From assembly GCA_016204005.1 (NCBI GenBank), contig JACQLS010000034.1:1-34932 (forward strand): DNA of 34,932 nt. The letters are read 5' to 3'. Both the position numbers and the translations under genes were made by a program. Under the pieces are notes generated by a model. The model was not told where the DNA came from. It did not search any database and saw only the letters and a list, made by a program, of their open reading frames with translations. Shown in pieces: positions 8,268 through 15,895 of the stretch (position 1 is its first letter; every line of letters begins with the position of its first letter). The stretch is from Parcubacteria group bacterium (GTDB lineage Bacteria > Patescibacteriota > Minisyncoccia > Phycocordibacterales > UBA2135).

Positions 8268-8289
8268 ACAGCCCGCCTTAGCGGACTGT
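8268..8289 (-). terminator. Intrinsic terminator of the 8290-8850 gene
   Basis: A 9-bp stem (8268-8276 with 8281-8289, one G-U pair on the RNA) and a 4-nt loop, followed on the minus strand by six T residues. It begins right after the stop codon. Confidence 0.85.
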
Positions 8290-8850
8290 CTAATTATCTT
8301 TCTTCCATGCCTGTAACACTTTGTTTGATTGATAGTAGCTCTCGACACTCCCCGCATCCCACCAACCGGGAAGCTCAGGAGTCACAATAAGGCGAGGTTT
8401 ATGAAACGGCACATGGCCGGGAGACAATACCATAGAAAGCGGGTGTGTCCCCTTGCTATGACGAATGCGAAAGAGTTCATCTCCTTTGAACCAGAGCGCC
8501 ATACGGACAAGGCACCGCCGAATTGCTATGTCCTGAATGTGCGTCCGTTTCGTCTCCTGCACGGAATAATCGAGGCCCGAGTCTACATTGGACGGCTCGT
8601 CGTCATAGACCTCTCGCGCACCCGCAATGAGCTGCGCCAAAATGTCGGGGTGATCTTCTAAAAACTTGAAGTAGGCATCCTCATACAGGGCGCAAACACC
8701 GAGGAAGCCGATAGTATGCTCCCCAAGTTGCCACATGATGCGCCAGTTCCCCGGCCCGTACTTTTTCGCCCAACGAGCATGCGTTTCTTCACGATGCTTG
8801 CCGAGATATCCAGGCTGCCGTTCCACGGTAACCCAACCGTCGTCTTTCAT
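8290..8850 (-). CDS. Conserved-looking hypothetical protein
   Basis: I do not recognise this 186-residue protein. It is soluble, without signal peptide or membrane helix, and rich in Trp, His and Tyr. Visible segments are THARWAKKYGPGNWRIMW near the N-terminus, a Glu/Asp-rich middle and HSKGTHPLSMVLSPGHVPFHKPRL near the C-terminus; the clustered His residues could bind metal, but no known motif fits. The ATG at 8850 has a long purine-rich Shine-Dalgarno region (GGAGAAGGAGAAGGAG). A possible promoter TTTACA-17-TATATC overlaps an upstream terminator-like hairpin (8901-8930), so expression may depend on that leader. Confidence 0.75.
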   Translation of the reverse strand: MKDDGWVTVERQPGYLGKHREETHARWAKKYGPGNWRIMWQLGEHTIGFLGVCALYEDAYFKFLEDHPDILAQLIAGAREVYDDEPSNVDSGLDYSVQETKRTHIQDIAIRRCLVRMALWFKGDELFRIRHSKGTHPLSMVLSPGHVPFHKPRLIVTPELPGWWDAGSVESYYQSNKVLQAWKKDN

Positions 8851-8900
8851 GTACGCACTCCTTCTCCTTCTCCTTGAGATATATCACCACCCCTAAAAAG

Positions 8901-8930
8901 TGTAAAGCGCCACCGAAGTGACGCTTTACA
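8901..8930 (-). terminator. Terminator-like hairpin upstream of the 8290-8850 gene
   Basis: TGTAAAGCG (8901-8909) pairs with 8922-8930, and CAC (8911-8913) with GTG (8918-8920) around a CGAA loop. On the minus strand it is followed by CTTTTT. No protein gene ends just upstream, so it either ends a small RNA or works as an attenuator for the gene at 8850. Confidence 0.75.
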
Positions 8931-9002
8931 GTGTGCTTACCGCTTACCCGAAGGCGCGCGACAAGCACCTCTTAATTCTATCCGTGCTCCTAAGAGCGTC
9001 AA
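8931..9002 (-). ncRNA. Possible small RNA or leader (promoter to hairpin)
   Basis: On the minus strand TTGACG (8997-9002) and TAGAAT (8975-8980) are spaced by 16 bp. A transcript starting near 8968 would run about 65 nt through a GTGCTT...AAGCAC hairpin and stop at the terminator-like hairpin 8901-8930. It contains no open reading frame of note and I recognise no known RNA family. The rest of the 8851-9278 gap shows no convincing gene. Confidence 0.4.
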
Positions 9003-9217
9003 TGAACGGGGTGTGGATAAGTGCCAAAAAATAGGGAGGCTGTTGGGCCGACCATATTTTTTGAGCATCCCGTCCTTGTTTTTCCTCGGGAACCTTGTAC
9101 TTTCTCCAACTTCAAAATGACGCGGATGCTCTCGCGAAGCGCGGGCGCCGAATAGGCGCATCCCTTGTGAGCGAAGCGCTTCGCCGCAAAAAACATGAAA
9201 AACAAGAACTGGGATAG

Positions 9218-9245
9218 TAAAAACCCTCCGATTGGAGGGATTTTA
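9218..9245 (-). terminator. Terminator of the DUF378 gene
   Basis: CCCTCC (9224-9229) pairs with GGAGGG (9234-9239) around a 4-nt loop, with flanking A and T runs that extend the stem after one mismatch. It lies 33 bp after the stop codon at 9279. Confidence 0.85.
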
Positions 9246-9278
9246 CGTGAAGAAGAAACTGTTATGAATTTTGGGAGA

Positions 9279-9467
9279 TTACTTCTTAAAGAAGTAGAAA
9301 ATCTCAAAGAGTGCTGCAAGTCCGACGGCGATGTAGACGACTTGCGCAAGCATGGCATCCATGCCACCCAAGAGAACACCTCCGACTTCCCAGCCCAAGA
9401 CGAAGAGCAACCAGTTCAAACCACCGACGACAAGAAGCCAGAACGAGATTTTGTGGAGAACGTCCAT
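9279..9467 (-). CDS. DUF378 family small membrane protein
   Basis: This 62-residue protein has two hydrophobic helices, ISFWLLVVGGLNWLLFVLGW and AQVVYIAVGLAALFEIFYFF, joined by a short Gly-rich loop. The pattern LLVVGGLNW...VVYIAVGLAALFEI is the signature of the DUF378 family, small inner-membrane proteins of unknown role found in many bacteria. The length is that of a complete family member. No Shine-Dalgarno sequence is visible before the ATG. It stands alone, with its own terminator. Confidence 0.88.
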   Translation of the reverse strand: MDVLHKISFWLLVVGGLNWLLFVLGWEVGGVLLGGMDAMLAQVVYIAVGLAALFEIFYFFKK

Positions 9468-9720
9468 AATACAAAGGAACGATTGTTTGGATAATACTTC
9501 GACCTCAATACATTACATAAATACAGCTTTCCTACTAAGGATAGCAAAAGCGCCGTTGGCACAACAGTACTAGTTATCCACACCATCAGAAGTTCAGCAA
9601 ATTAGCCCCAACTAGTATATTCTTGCGAGAGCGAACACGCCTTCGGCTTCTTTCTCTCTGTTGCGGAGTGAGGAGCGCAACTTCTAACGGTGCAGGCACT
9701 CCTCGCAGAGAAGGGCTCGT

Positions 9721-11001
9721 TCATTTTTTCCCGAGAGGGGCAGCGAGAAGCTTTCCAAAAGCAATAGCATACGCGGCGTCACGTAAAGACACCTTTTCTT
9801 TCTCTGCCCGCGCAAATACCTCCCCAAATGCATGCTCCATTGTTTCCTTGAGTCTCTTCCGAACCTCTTCTTTGCTCCAGACCTCCCCCTTTTTGTTTTG
9901 TAGCCACTCAAAATACGAGACCGCGACACCGCCCGCATTCGCAAGCACATCAGGAATCACCACAATGCCGCGTTCCTCGAGAATTGCGTCTGCTTCGGGA
10001 GTTGTTGGGCCATTCGCAATTTCCAAGATAACGGAGGCTTCCACTCTGGCGGCATTTTCTCCCGTAATAACACCGCCCAAAGCTGCCGGGATAAAAATGT
10101 CGCATGAGATTCCGAATATGTCTTCTCCGGTGATAACGTTCGCGTGATCGTCTGAGAGTTTTTTTGCGTCGCAGACAGAGCCCTTGCAATACAGTTCCGT
10201 AATGGAGCGCCCTTCTTCTTTTACGCGGTTCACTTCTTCGGGATCGAGGCCGCTCGGCTTGTGCACCCCGCCTTTCGAGTCAGAGACCGCGACAATAGTG
10301 TATCCAAGATTGCGGAGAACTCTCGCGGCATTAAACCCGGCATTGCCAAAACCCTGAATCGCGACGCGCTTGGTAGTAGAATCCATGAGGCCTTTCTTTT
10401 TTAGATATGCCTCGAGTACAAAAATAGCCCCATCTGCTGTCGCGGTGTCACGCCCCTCGCTCCCCCCCGCTTCGACGGGTTTGCCGGTAAACGCGGCAGG
10501 CGCCGGTCTCCCAATAACCTTCTCATACTCATCGCGCATCCACTGCATAATCTCTGGATTGGTATACACATCGGGAGCCGGAATATCTTTGTCGGGACCA
10601 ATATCTTCCGCGAAAGCACGCACATAGGCACGCGCCACTTTCTCTATTTCTTTTTTGCTATACCCCTTCGGATCAAATCCAACGCCCCCTTTTGCTCCAC
10701 CAAAAGGAATCCCGACAACTGCTGTCTTGATTGCCATCTCTGCGGAAAGTGCTTTGACTTCGTCTAGGCCTGCTTCGGGATGGAATCGTATGCCGCCCTT
10801 ATAGGGCCCTCGCGCATTTGAGAACTGGACACGATAGGCAGGCAAAGAGACCTTCTCCCCGTTCTCGCGCTCAACTACGAGTGTCTTTATGATACTTCTA
10901 TCCGGTTCACGAAGGCGCGCAATATCTTCTTTGGAAAGTCGGAGGATTTGAGCGGCTCTTTGGAGGTGTGAATGATAGGCCTCAAATGCACTGGTTTTCA
11001 T
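9721..11001 (-). CDS. gdhA: Glutamate dehydrogenase (Glu/Leu/Phe/Val family)
   Basis: This enzyme interconverts glutamate and 2-oxoglutarate plus ammonia using NAD(P)H. The 426-residue length is typical of the hexameric type. Marks are SNARGPYKGGIRFHPEAGLDE, the catalytic-Lys region GIPFGGAKGGV, the APDVYTNPEIMQWM segment, and the Rossmann fold VAIQGFGNAGFNAARVL. The ATG at 11001 is preferred; an in-frame GTG at 11019 would add six residues and abut the stop of the upstream gene. The gene is probably the last of the 12674-9721 operon. The region after the stop (about 9468-9720) holds only a weak GTTGCG/CGCAAC hairpin and no further gene. Confidence 0.96.
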   Translation of the reverse strand: MKTSAFEAYHSHLQRAAQILRLSKEDIARLREPDRSIIKTLVVERENGEKVSLPAYRVQFSNARGPYKGGIRFHPEAGLDEVKALSAEMAIKTAVVGIPFGGAKGGVGFDPKGYSKKEIEKVARAYVRAFAEDIGPDKDIPAPDVYTNPEIMQWMRDEYEKVIGRPAPAAFTGKPVEAGGSEGRDTATADGAIFVLEAYLKKKGLMDSTTKRVAIQGFGNAGFNAARVLRNLGYTIVAVSDSKGGVHKPSGLDPEEVNRVKEEGRSITELYCKGSVCDAKKLSDDHANVITGEDIFGISCDIFIPAALGGVITGENAARVEASVILEIANGPTTPEADAILEERGIVVIPDVLANAGGVAVSYFEWLQNKKGEVWSKEEVRKRLKETMEHAFGEVFARAEKEKVSLRDAAYAIAFGKLLAAPLGKK

Positions 11002-11019
11002 GAACGTATGATAGCACAC

Positions 11020-11433
11020 TTAGCGTCCGCGTTTTTGTTCACGGGTGGCAACTTCGTCTTCATTCATACCAAAGTAGTGAGCAAACTCGTGCCACACTGT
11101 ATCAAAAATCACATCCCGAACCCTACTCTCGAATAGCGAGTCCTCACCACCGGCAAGTTCTGCCGCCGCCTCTTCAATCGGTTTTTGATAGAGCGTTATG
11201 GTGTCAGGTAATGTGGGTCCGACTCCGTATCCCTCTCCACGTTCTGTTGCCGGAATGCCGCGGTAGTATCCCAGGAGCGTTTCGTCGTGTCCAAGGCCTT
11301 CCTCTTTCCGCACTTCTGATGACGGCTCATCTTCTACTAAAACAGCCACATTTTTAATTCGATCGCGAAAACGCGGTGGCAACGCTTCACAACTTTCTAT
11401 AATAAGTTTTTCGAATGTTCTTCGAGATATCAT
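11020..11433 (-). CDS. Zincin-like metallopeptidase (PF06262/DUF1025 type)
   Basis: The 137-residue protein carries HEFAHYFGMNEDE at residues 115-127, an HExxHxxGxxxxE/D zinc-binding site close to the C-terminus, preceded by the PDTITLYQKPIEE segment usual in the PF06262 family. Members of that family are small cytosolic, minigluzincin-like proteins whose substrates are mostly unknown. Its ATG overlaps the stop of the amidase gene by four bases (ATGA), so they are translationally coupled. Glutamate dehydrogenase follows directly. Zinc binding is predicted from the motif, and proteolytic activity is inferred. Confidence 0.88.
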   Translation of the reverse strand: MISRRTFEKLIIESCEALPPRFRDRIKNVAVLVEDEPSSEVRKEEGLGHDETLLGYYRGIPATERGEGYGVGPTLPDTITLYQKPIEEAAAELAGGEDSLFESRVRDVIFDTVWHEFAHYFGMNEDEVATREQKRGR

Positions 11434-12674
11434 TTTCCACGGACTCCCTTGATTAGCGTGAGCGTCGACTCGTCTATAATTCCAGATGAAGAAAGTCCTT
11501 TCGCGTTTTGAAACGCCTTAACCGCAAAGGTGGTGCATGGCCCGTAAACCCCTGACAGAGGGCAACTCGCAAGTGAAAGCCCCGAAGGGGGATAATATCC
11601 TTCGATACGAAGTGCCGATTGAAGCGCAAACACATCTTTTCCACGCATGCCATCAGAAAATGTTTTGGATGGCCACTCATAGGGCAAGAGTGTTGTCGCG
11701 GAAACCCCTTCACGAGTGAGCGCGGTGGAGTCAAAGAATGTTTTTAATCCCAGATATGTCTGGTGCGCAAGTTCGCGCATGAAAAGGCGGCGAACTTCTG
11801 CGTCGTGAAGCTGGGGTTCGTAAATATAGCTATATTCGATGACGAGAGATGCTCCGTCTCGTGAACCATTTGAACCCACTGCGATAAGTTCTTGATCGGG
11901 GACGATAGGCCCTTCCACGCCGCTCGAAGTAAGCCCCTTCTCTTTCGGCAGATTGCTCGGCCCAACAACGCGCATAAGCCGTTCAGCTACGGTTTCAGCA
12001 AGCGCGGCGGAAGCGCGCGCATTTGGAAGCTGAGTCTCTGGGACGTAAATCGCGAAACCCGAATACTCGCCCGCTTCACCCGCCCTGCGTCGTGGGTAGT
12101 CATTGAAATGAAGATGGAGCACCACGGGAACATTCTGGTCATTCGCCCACTTGTTTATCGCGTAAAGCGAGAGGGAGACGTTATCTGCCGCCGGGTTGTG
12201 GTGGACGAGGCGACGCGGATCATAGAGGCCCTGGGCGGCAAAGTAGCGCGTCTTCACTTTCGATTGTGTCCGAAACTGTTCAATCGCGACTTTGTTTTCC
12301 TTCATATACGATTCAAACCAAAGCGCATACTCTCCATCGGGCGCACGGTTGATCATCGGGACGAAGCGCGGATCTTTAGCGAGAAGGTCGTAGAGGAGAT
12401 AACCGAGGGCCACATTGACATCGCTTTCTTTGAGCCCCTTGAATTGTGTTCCCCACGAATCGTTATCATGTCCCGGCACAATTAGAATTGGAAGAGGCCC
12501 AACCCAGTATTTGACGCGAAGTTCATCCGGGGAGAGTCCTACCCCAAAAATAGTATTTGCAACCAACTCACCAGGAAAACGGAGAACGGGTATGTCCAAA
12601 TACGCACTCCCGACAAGAAGAAGTCCTCCGATAAAGAGCGGCAGAATAACAGAAGGTGGGAGACGAGAAAACAT
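11430..12674 (-). CDS. Membrane-anchored N-acetylmuramoyl-L-alanine amidase with peptidoglycan-binding domain
   Basis: The 414-residue protein starts with an uncleaved signal anchor (about 8-28). An Amidase_3-like domain (about 60-325) follows, with the metal His in ILIVPGHDNDSWG, the KESDVNVALGYLLYDLL helix, VVLHLHFNDYPRR and the VIEYSYIYEPQ strand with a likely catalytic Glu. The C-terminal part (about 340-412) is a PG_binding_1-like repeat: GKDVFALQSALRIEGYYP...GVYGPCTTFAVKAFQNAKGL. It should cut the peptide stem from glycan outside the cell membrane. It is the first gene of the operon with the zincin and glutamate dehydrogenase. The motifs differ somewhat from the model amidases, so the substrate is inferred. 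Confidence 0.85.
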   Translation of the reverse strand: MFSRLPPSVILPLFIGGLLLVGSAYLDIPVLRFPGELVANTIFGVGLSPDELRVKYWVGPLPILIVPGHDNDSWGTQFKGLKESDVNVALGYLLYDLLAKDPRFVPMINRAPDGEYALWFESYMKENKVAIEQFRTQSKVKTRYFAAQGLYDPRRLVHHNPAADNVSLSLYAINKWANDQNVPVVLHLHFNDYPRRRAGEAGEYSGFAIYVPETQLPNARASAALAETVAERLMRVVGPSNLPKEKGLTSSGVEGPIVPDQELIAVGSNGSRDGASLVIEYSYIYEPQLHDAEVRRLFMRELAHQTYLGLKTFFDSTALTREGVSATTLLPYEWPSKTFSDGMRGKDVFALQSALRIEGYYPPSGLSLASCPLSGVYGPCTTFAVKAFQNAKGLSSSGIIDESTLTLIKGVRGK

Positions 12675-12734
12675 ACTTCTATTGTATCAAAAACCCGCGA
12701 TCTGCCAGCTGGCGGACGCGGGTACATCTATACG

Positions 12735-13031
12735 TTAATGAAGTTGCGCCTTGGGAGGCAGGTCATTCCGGTAGACGAGAACTGCCCCTCCATAGCTAAG
12801 CGTGGCGATAGTTTCAGCATCAACCGCCGCGGGATCAACAATATACAGACCATCTTTTTGCGGAACCGCGTTTGCGATTTTTGCGCGGTGCTGAACGCAA
12901 AACTTCTGGCAATCGTCTTGCCCCGCGTGAAGCGAATAGTGGACCACTTCTGTCTCATCATCGCTCGCAACCCACGGCTGACAATAAGCGACCGCGTGAT
13001 TGCCTGCTGCCGCATCTTGCGCCATCGTCAT
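12735..13031 (-). CDS. Hypothetical 98-residue protein
   Basis: I recognise no family. The product is soluble and acidic, with SDDETEVVHYSLHAGQDDCQKFC in the middle and TLSYGGAVLVYRNDLPPKAQLH at the C-terminus; it has three Cys and several His. Two facts support a real gene: the ATG at 13031 has a GGAG Shine-Dalgarno sequence 6-7 nt upstream, and a good promoter lies just before it (13065-13093). An overlapping reading frame (12728-13015) is Arg-rich and much less protein-like. Confidence 0.65.
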   Translation of the reverse strand: MTMAQDAAAGNHAVAYCQPWVASDDETEVVHYSLHAGQDDCQKFCVQHRAKIANAVPQKDGLYIVDPAAVDAETIATLSYGGAVLVYRNDLPPKAQLH

Positions 13032-13064
13032 TGTGAACTCCGCACGAGTGTGTTGACTCCTGCG

Positions 13065-13093
13065 AGTATGCCAATCAAAGAAATATGTGTCAA
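13065..13093 (-). promoter_or_regulatory. Promoter of the 12735-13031 gene
   Basis: On the minus strand TTGACA (13088-13093) and CATACT (13065-13070) are spaced by exactly 17 bp, with TGG before the -10 box. Confidence 0.65.
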
Positions 13094-13141
13094 TACGAAT
13101 ACGCCCGCATGTCCCAAATTATCTTCACGATCCAAACAATG

Positions 13142-13717
13142 TTAAAACCGAGCTAGCGTGTAGCGCGCAAGCTTTTCTTCCAGTGTTTTGTAATTGGGAA
13201 ATGTTTCTTCAACGAGCCGCCAAAAAGGTTTGGAGTGATTCATCGCCGCGACGTGGCATAGCTCGTGCACGATCACATAATCGCGGAGGCGGGGCGAAAG
13301 AAAGATGATGCGATAATTGAAATTCAGATTCTTCTTGTCTGAACAACTTCCCCATTGTGAGACGAGGTTTTTAATATGAACGCCACGGTAATGGAAACGG
13401 TAGTATGCATTAAAGTGTTCGAGCCGCGAGGTGATAATGCTTCGCGCTCGTTCCTGGTTCAAGAGAAAATACCTACGGTTGGGTGGTGGTAATCGCTTCG
13501 CGCGCTCTGTTTTGGATTTTCGTATAAGCCCCAAGACCCAATCTGCCTTTGCCCGAAGGAAGGCTTCGGCGCTTCGCAGGGTGTCCTTTTGGGGAACAGT
13601 GAGCACCACGCCCCCGTCAGGGTAAATGGTAATACCAACCCTTCGCGCACGGGCGTTCCTTCTTACGGTATAGGGTATTTTTCTTCTCCCGAGTCGTGCC
13701 ACTTTGCGCTTCGTCAT
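13142..13717 (-). CDS. YgjP-type metallopeptidase (DUF45/M48-like)
   Basis: The 191-residue protein has the DUF45 layout: an N-terminal beta-rich half (RRARRVGITIYPDGGVVLTVP-like stretch, about 22-43), the conserved VSQWGSCSDKKNLNFNYR segment (about 119-136), and the zinc motif HELCH at 151-155 with a third ligand H161 in MNHSKPFW. This fits the YgjP/SprT-like group of small cytosolic zinc peptidases, whose substrates are not established. It is a single gene and is divergent from the 13866 gene. Confidence 0.92.
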   Translation of the reverse strand: MTKRKVARLGRRKIPYTVRRNARARRVGITIYPDGGVVLTVPQKDTLRSAEAFLRAKADWVLGLIRKSKTERAKRLPPPNRRYFLLNQERARSIITSRLEHFNAYYRFHYRGVHIKNLVSQWGSCSDKKNLNFNYRIIFLSPRLRDYVIVHELCHVAAMNHSKPFWRLVEETFPNYKTLEEKLARYTLARF

Positions 13718-13787
13718 GGCTCGGAGTGTATACCAGACGATGAAGCGAGCGACACTCCCGTGGCCTTCTTGTTTATGGCGTAATTGA

Positions 13788-13815
13788 TTGACAAATCATT
13801 AAAATATGATATAAT
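13788..13815 (+). promoter_or_regulatory. Near-consensus promoter of the 13866 gene
   Basis: TTGACA (13788-13793) and TATAAT (13810-13815) match both consensus boxes exactly, with a 16-bp spacer and a TGA extended -10 element. A strong promoter is expected. Confidence 0.85.
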
Positions 13816-13865
13816 TCAAACGGCAAAGCTGAATGCCGAAAAACGTCCAAAAATCGTGAGGAAGC

Positions 13866-14609
13866 ATGGAACCAATCATCGGTCATCCAACCAACGGGTT
13901 TGCGGCAAGCGTCAAGCGACACACATTCGCTCGCGTCGTCGCCCCCGCCTTGCTAAAGGCAAACCGCAGAATCGATCAACTTCTCGCCGTCCCCTTTGTC
14001 TTGCTTGCGGACCTCGGCTACCGCTATGACGCGGAGTATCCTCTGGGCGGCATGCCGGTCATGTACATGGCGAACTATGGGAAATCCGAGATGGAGATTG
14101 CCGCTCTCAACATCGTCTTCCTGTCGAGTTGGGGTAAAGATGCGCCCGCAACCTCATGTACCACCTGCGCCTCGGGTACCTGCCAGAAGCCGCAGTACCA
14201 CTGGCACGCGGTACCCTGGCCGCGTCTTGTCGCCTATTACCTTGGCGGCTCCTCAAGGCAGAAGCGGCTCAAGCAATCGTTCGGCTATGACGGCAGTCTC
14301 TCCAAGTACCTCGCGTACGCAGAAGCCCTGCGTCTAGTGACGCACATTCGGGCGGAGGAGGAACAAACTGCCGAACACGTCTACGCCGGGCGCCGCGGTG
14401 ACCTGCACCTCTTTGAAGCGTCGCGCGTCAACGGAATCCCGCAGTCACTCGCCTTGGGTGTCGGCATGCTCGTTGAGCAGGGCTATGTGAAAGTCCTACC
14501 CAACTTCAGGGACGCTGACGGCACCTTGATCGACTATGTCATCCCGGCCGAGAAGATGCTCCAGAAGATCCGCTCCGATTTGGCGGAGAGGACGAAAGTA
14601 GCAGCGTGA
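13866..14609 (+). CDS. Orphan protein with a Cys/His cluster
   Basis: I do not recognise this 247-residue protein. It is soluble, GC-rich in codon use and has a Cys-His cluster: C98, C101, C106 and then H112 and H114 (CTTCASGTC followed by YHWH), which could hold zinc or an iron-sulphur centre. The ATG has a GAGGAA Shine-Dalgarno sequence, and upstream lies a promoter matching consensus in both boxes, so it is probably well expressed. It is alone on the plus strand between minus-strand genes and has its own double-hairpin terminator. Different base use and isolation suggest acquisition by transfer, which is inference. Confidence 0.75.
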   Translation: MEPIIGHPTNGFAASVKRHTFARVVAPALLKANRRIDQLLAVPFVLLADLGYRYDAEYPLGGMPVMYMANYGKSEMEIAALNIVFLSSWGKDAPATSCTTCASGTCQKPQYHWHAVPWPRLVAYYLGGSSRQKRLKQSFGYDGSLSKYLAYAEALRLVTHIRAEEEQTAEHVYAGRRGDLHLFEASRVNGIPQSLALGVGMLVEQGYVKVLPNFRDADGTLIDYVIPAEKMLQKIRSDLAERTKVAA

Positions 14610-14610
14610 A

Positions 14611-14653
14611 GTTGCCTTGTGGCAACAACCCCCCGACGGTGTCGGGGGGTTTT
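14611..14653 (+). terminator. Tandem hairpins ending the 13866 gene
   Basis: GTTGCC/GGCAAC (14611-14616 with 14621-14626) is followed by an 11-bp stem, 14627-14637 with 14641-14651, and a short T run. The second hairpin may also stop minus-strand transcripts. Confidence 0.85.
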
Positions 14654-14676
14654 ACGTATAGTCATTTGTTTATTCA

Positions 14677-15786
14677 TTATGGGGTGACAGAGAACTGCCC
14701 CTTCGTACAGTTGTTCTCTTCATTCGGCTCCTGTATACGATTTCCACTGTCGGCGCAGACTTCATAGGTGTGGTTGCCAGTAACTGCTTTCCAAATTGTG
14801 ATCCATTCAACCATCTTCTTCTCGCCTACGGGGATTAAGGACATACTCTTCTTCCCTGTCGCACTGCCATCAATGTACAGTGAAGCTTGTTGCGTGGTCG
14901 CCGTCTCCTTGCCCTGGTTCCCAACTTCCGCCCGGAATGTCACGGCCACTCCATCTTTTGGATCTGTTGGCGTGTATACGACAGAAGAAACAAACAGGTC
15001 GGCGTTATCCATCTTGGATCCAACCGAGAGTACGAGTGAAAGGCAGTTATTGCCCTCATCCGCTTCAACGGCGTGGTTCCCCACGTCGGCGCATACCTCA
15101 ACATGATGCGTCCCCGGGAGAAGCGTCCATGCGTTTTTCCACAGCAACATTTCTGTCTCCCCCTTTCCTAAGGGACTAATCTCTTGCGCGGAAAAGGCAA
15201 TATCGCGCGTACCGTTATTATCCCGATCCAAAAAAAGTTGCGAGATAATTTTTTCTTCAGCTCTCTTTCCTTTATTCTCAATGACAACCGAGAACGACAA
15301 AGCTTGCCCCTCATCGACAGGCGCGCCGAAGTGCGAGAATGCCGAAAGAGCGAAGTCGGGACCATTCACATCAGTTGGAAGCGCCTCTGCTGGGCTCGGG
15401 GCAGGTGGTACAACTTCTGCTGGGGGAGTTTCTTCTGTGGCTACACTACTCGCGGCGCTCGCCGCGAGGTTCAAAGATGCAGCAACGATGGGAAGTGTTA
15501 TTTTTGGTTTTGGTTTCTCCGGCTCTTTTTTAGGACTGACTGGGGCTTTCTTATCTTCTTCTTTTTTTATAACCTCCGTCTCGACAGCAACGCTTCTCGC
15601 ACCAAAGACATCTTCATACGAAAGAAGCGGTACTACATAGAGAGACATCCTTCCTTCATCCAGCACTATTGTTTCTGTAGGAGAATCTGGCGCAGGCATA
15701 ATGATTCCCGCGTGTACAGCAAAGGTCGCCCCGACAACGAGGCGCACGAGGAGTAAGCTCGTCTTTCTTGGAACACGACGTCTCAT
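14677..15786 (-). CDS. Secreted surface protein with two CARDB domains
   Basis: The protein (369 residues from ATG 15786) starts with a positively charged N-terminus and one hydrophobic segment (LLLVRLVVGATFAVHAGIIM) that acts as a signal or anchor. A Lys/Pro/Ala-rich linker follows (about 70-135), then two CARDB-type immunoglobulin-like domains (about 145-255 and 262-367). Each ends with the family motif CADxGNxxxExNExNNC (CADVGNHAVEADEGNNC and CADSGNRIQEPNEENNC), whose two Cys could form a disulphide. It probably lies on the cell surface and may act in adhesion. A promoter just upstream places the mRNA start a few bases before the ATG, so an in-frame GTG at 15798 is less likely. Confidence 0.85.
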   Translation of the reverse strand: MRRRVPRKTSLLLVRLVVGATFAVHAGIIMPAPDSPTETIVLDEGRMSLYVVPLLSYEDVFGARSVAVETEVIKKEEDKKAPVSPKKEPEKPKPKITLPIVAASLNLAASAASSVATEETPPAEVVPPAPSPAEALPTDVNGPDFALSAFSHFGAPVDEGQALSFSVVIENKGKRAEEKIISQLFLDRDNNGTRDIAFSAQEISPLGKGETEMLLWKNAWTLLPGTHHVEVCADVGNHAVEADEGNNCLSLVLSVGSKMDNADLFVSSVVYTPTDPKDGVAVTFRAEVGNQGKETATTQQASLYIDGSATGKKSMSLIPVGEKKMVEWITIWKAVTGNHTYEVCADSGNRIQEPNEENNCTKGQFSVTP

Positions 15787-15798
15787 ACTATACAACAC

Positions 15799-15827
15799 AT
15801 ACTAGAACGATACACAACACTTTTCAA
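15799..15827 (-). promoter_or_regulatory. Promoter of the CARDB protein gene (leaderless)
   Basis: TTGAAA (15822-15827) and TAGTAT (15799-15804) on the minus strand are 17 bp apart. The predicted start is about six bases before ATG 15786, so the mRNA is almost leaderless. Confidence 0.55.
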
Positions 15828-15895
15828 TGCTCTAAAACGTACCGCTTACTATAGCTGTCATAAAGTAATACCCTTTCTTTTTCGTTCAATATCAG

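Noticed and set aside
8937-9161. An open minus-strand frame of 74 codons
   Set aside because: Its composition is Arg-rich and unlike protein, it lacks a Shine-Dalgarno sequence, and it overlaps the promoter of the possible small RNA.
8931-9200. RNase P RNA, SRP RNA or tmRNA in the gene-free gap
   Set aside because: The region has GAGGAAAAAC, reminiscent of RNase P, but the other conserved blocks of RNase P, the SRP core GGAAGCAGCC-type loop and the tmRNA ends are absent.
12728-13015. An alternative minus-strand frame over the 98-residue protein
   Set aside because: It is rich in Arg and Met with no plausible start signal; the frame 12735-13031 has a Shine-Dalgarno sequence and a promoter.
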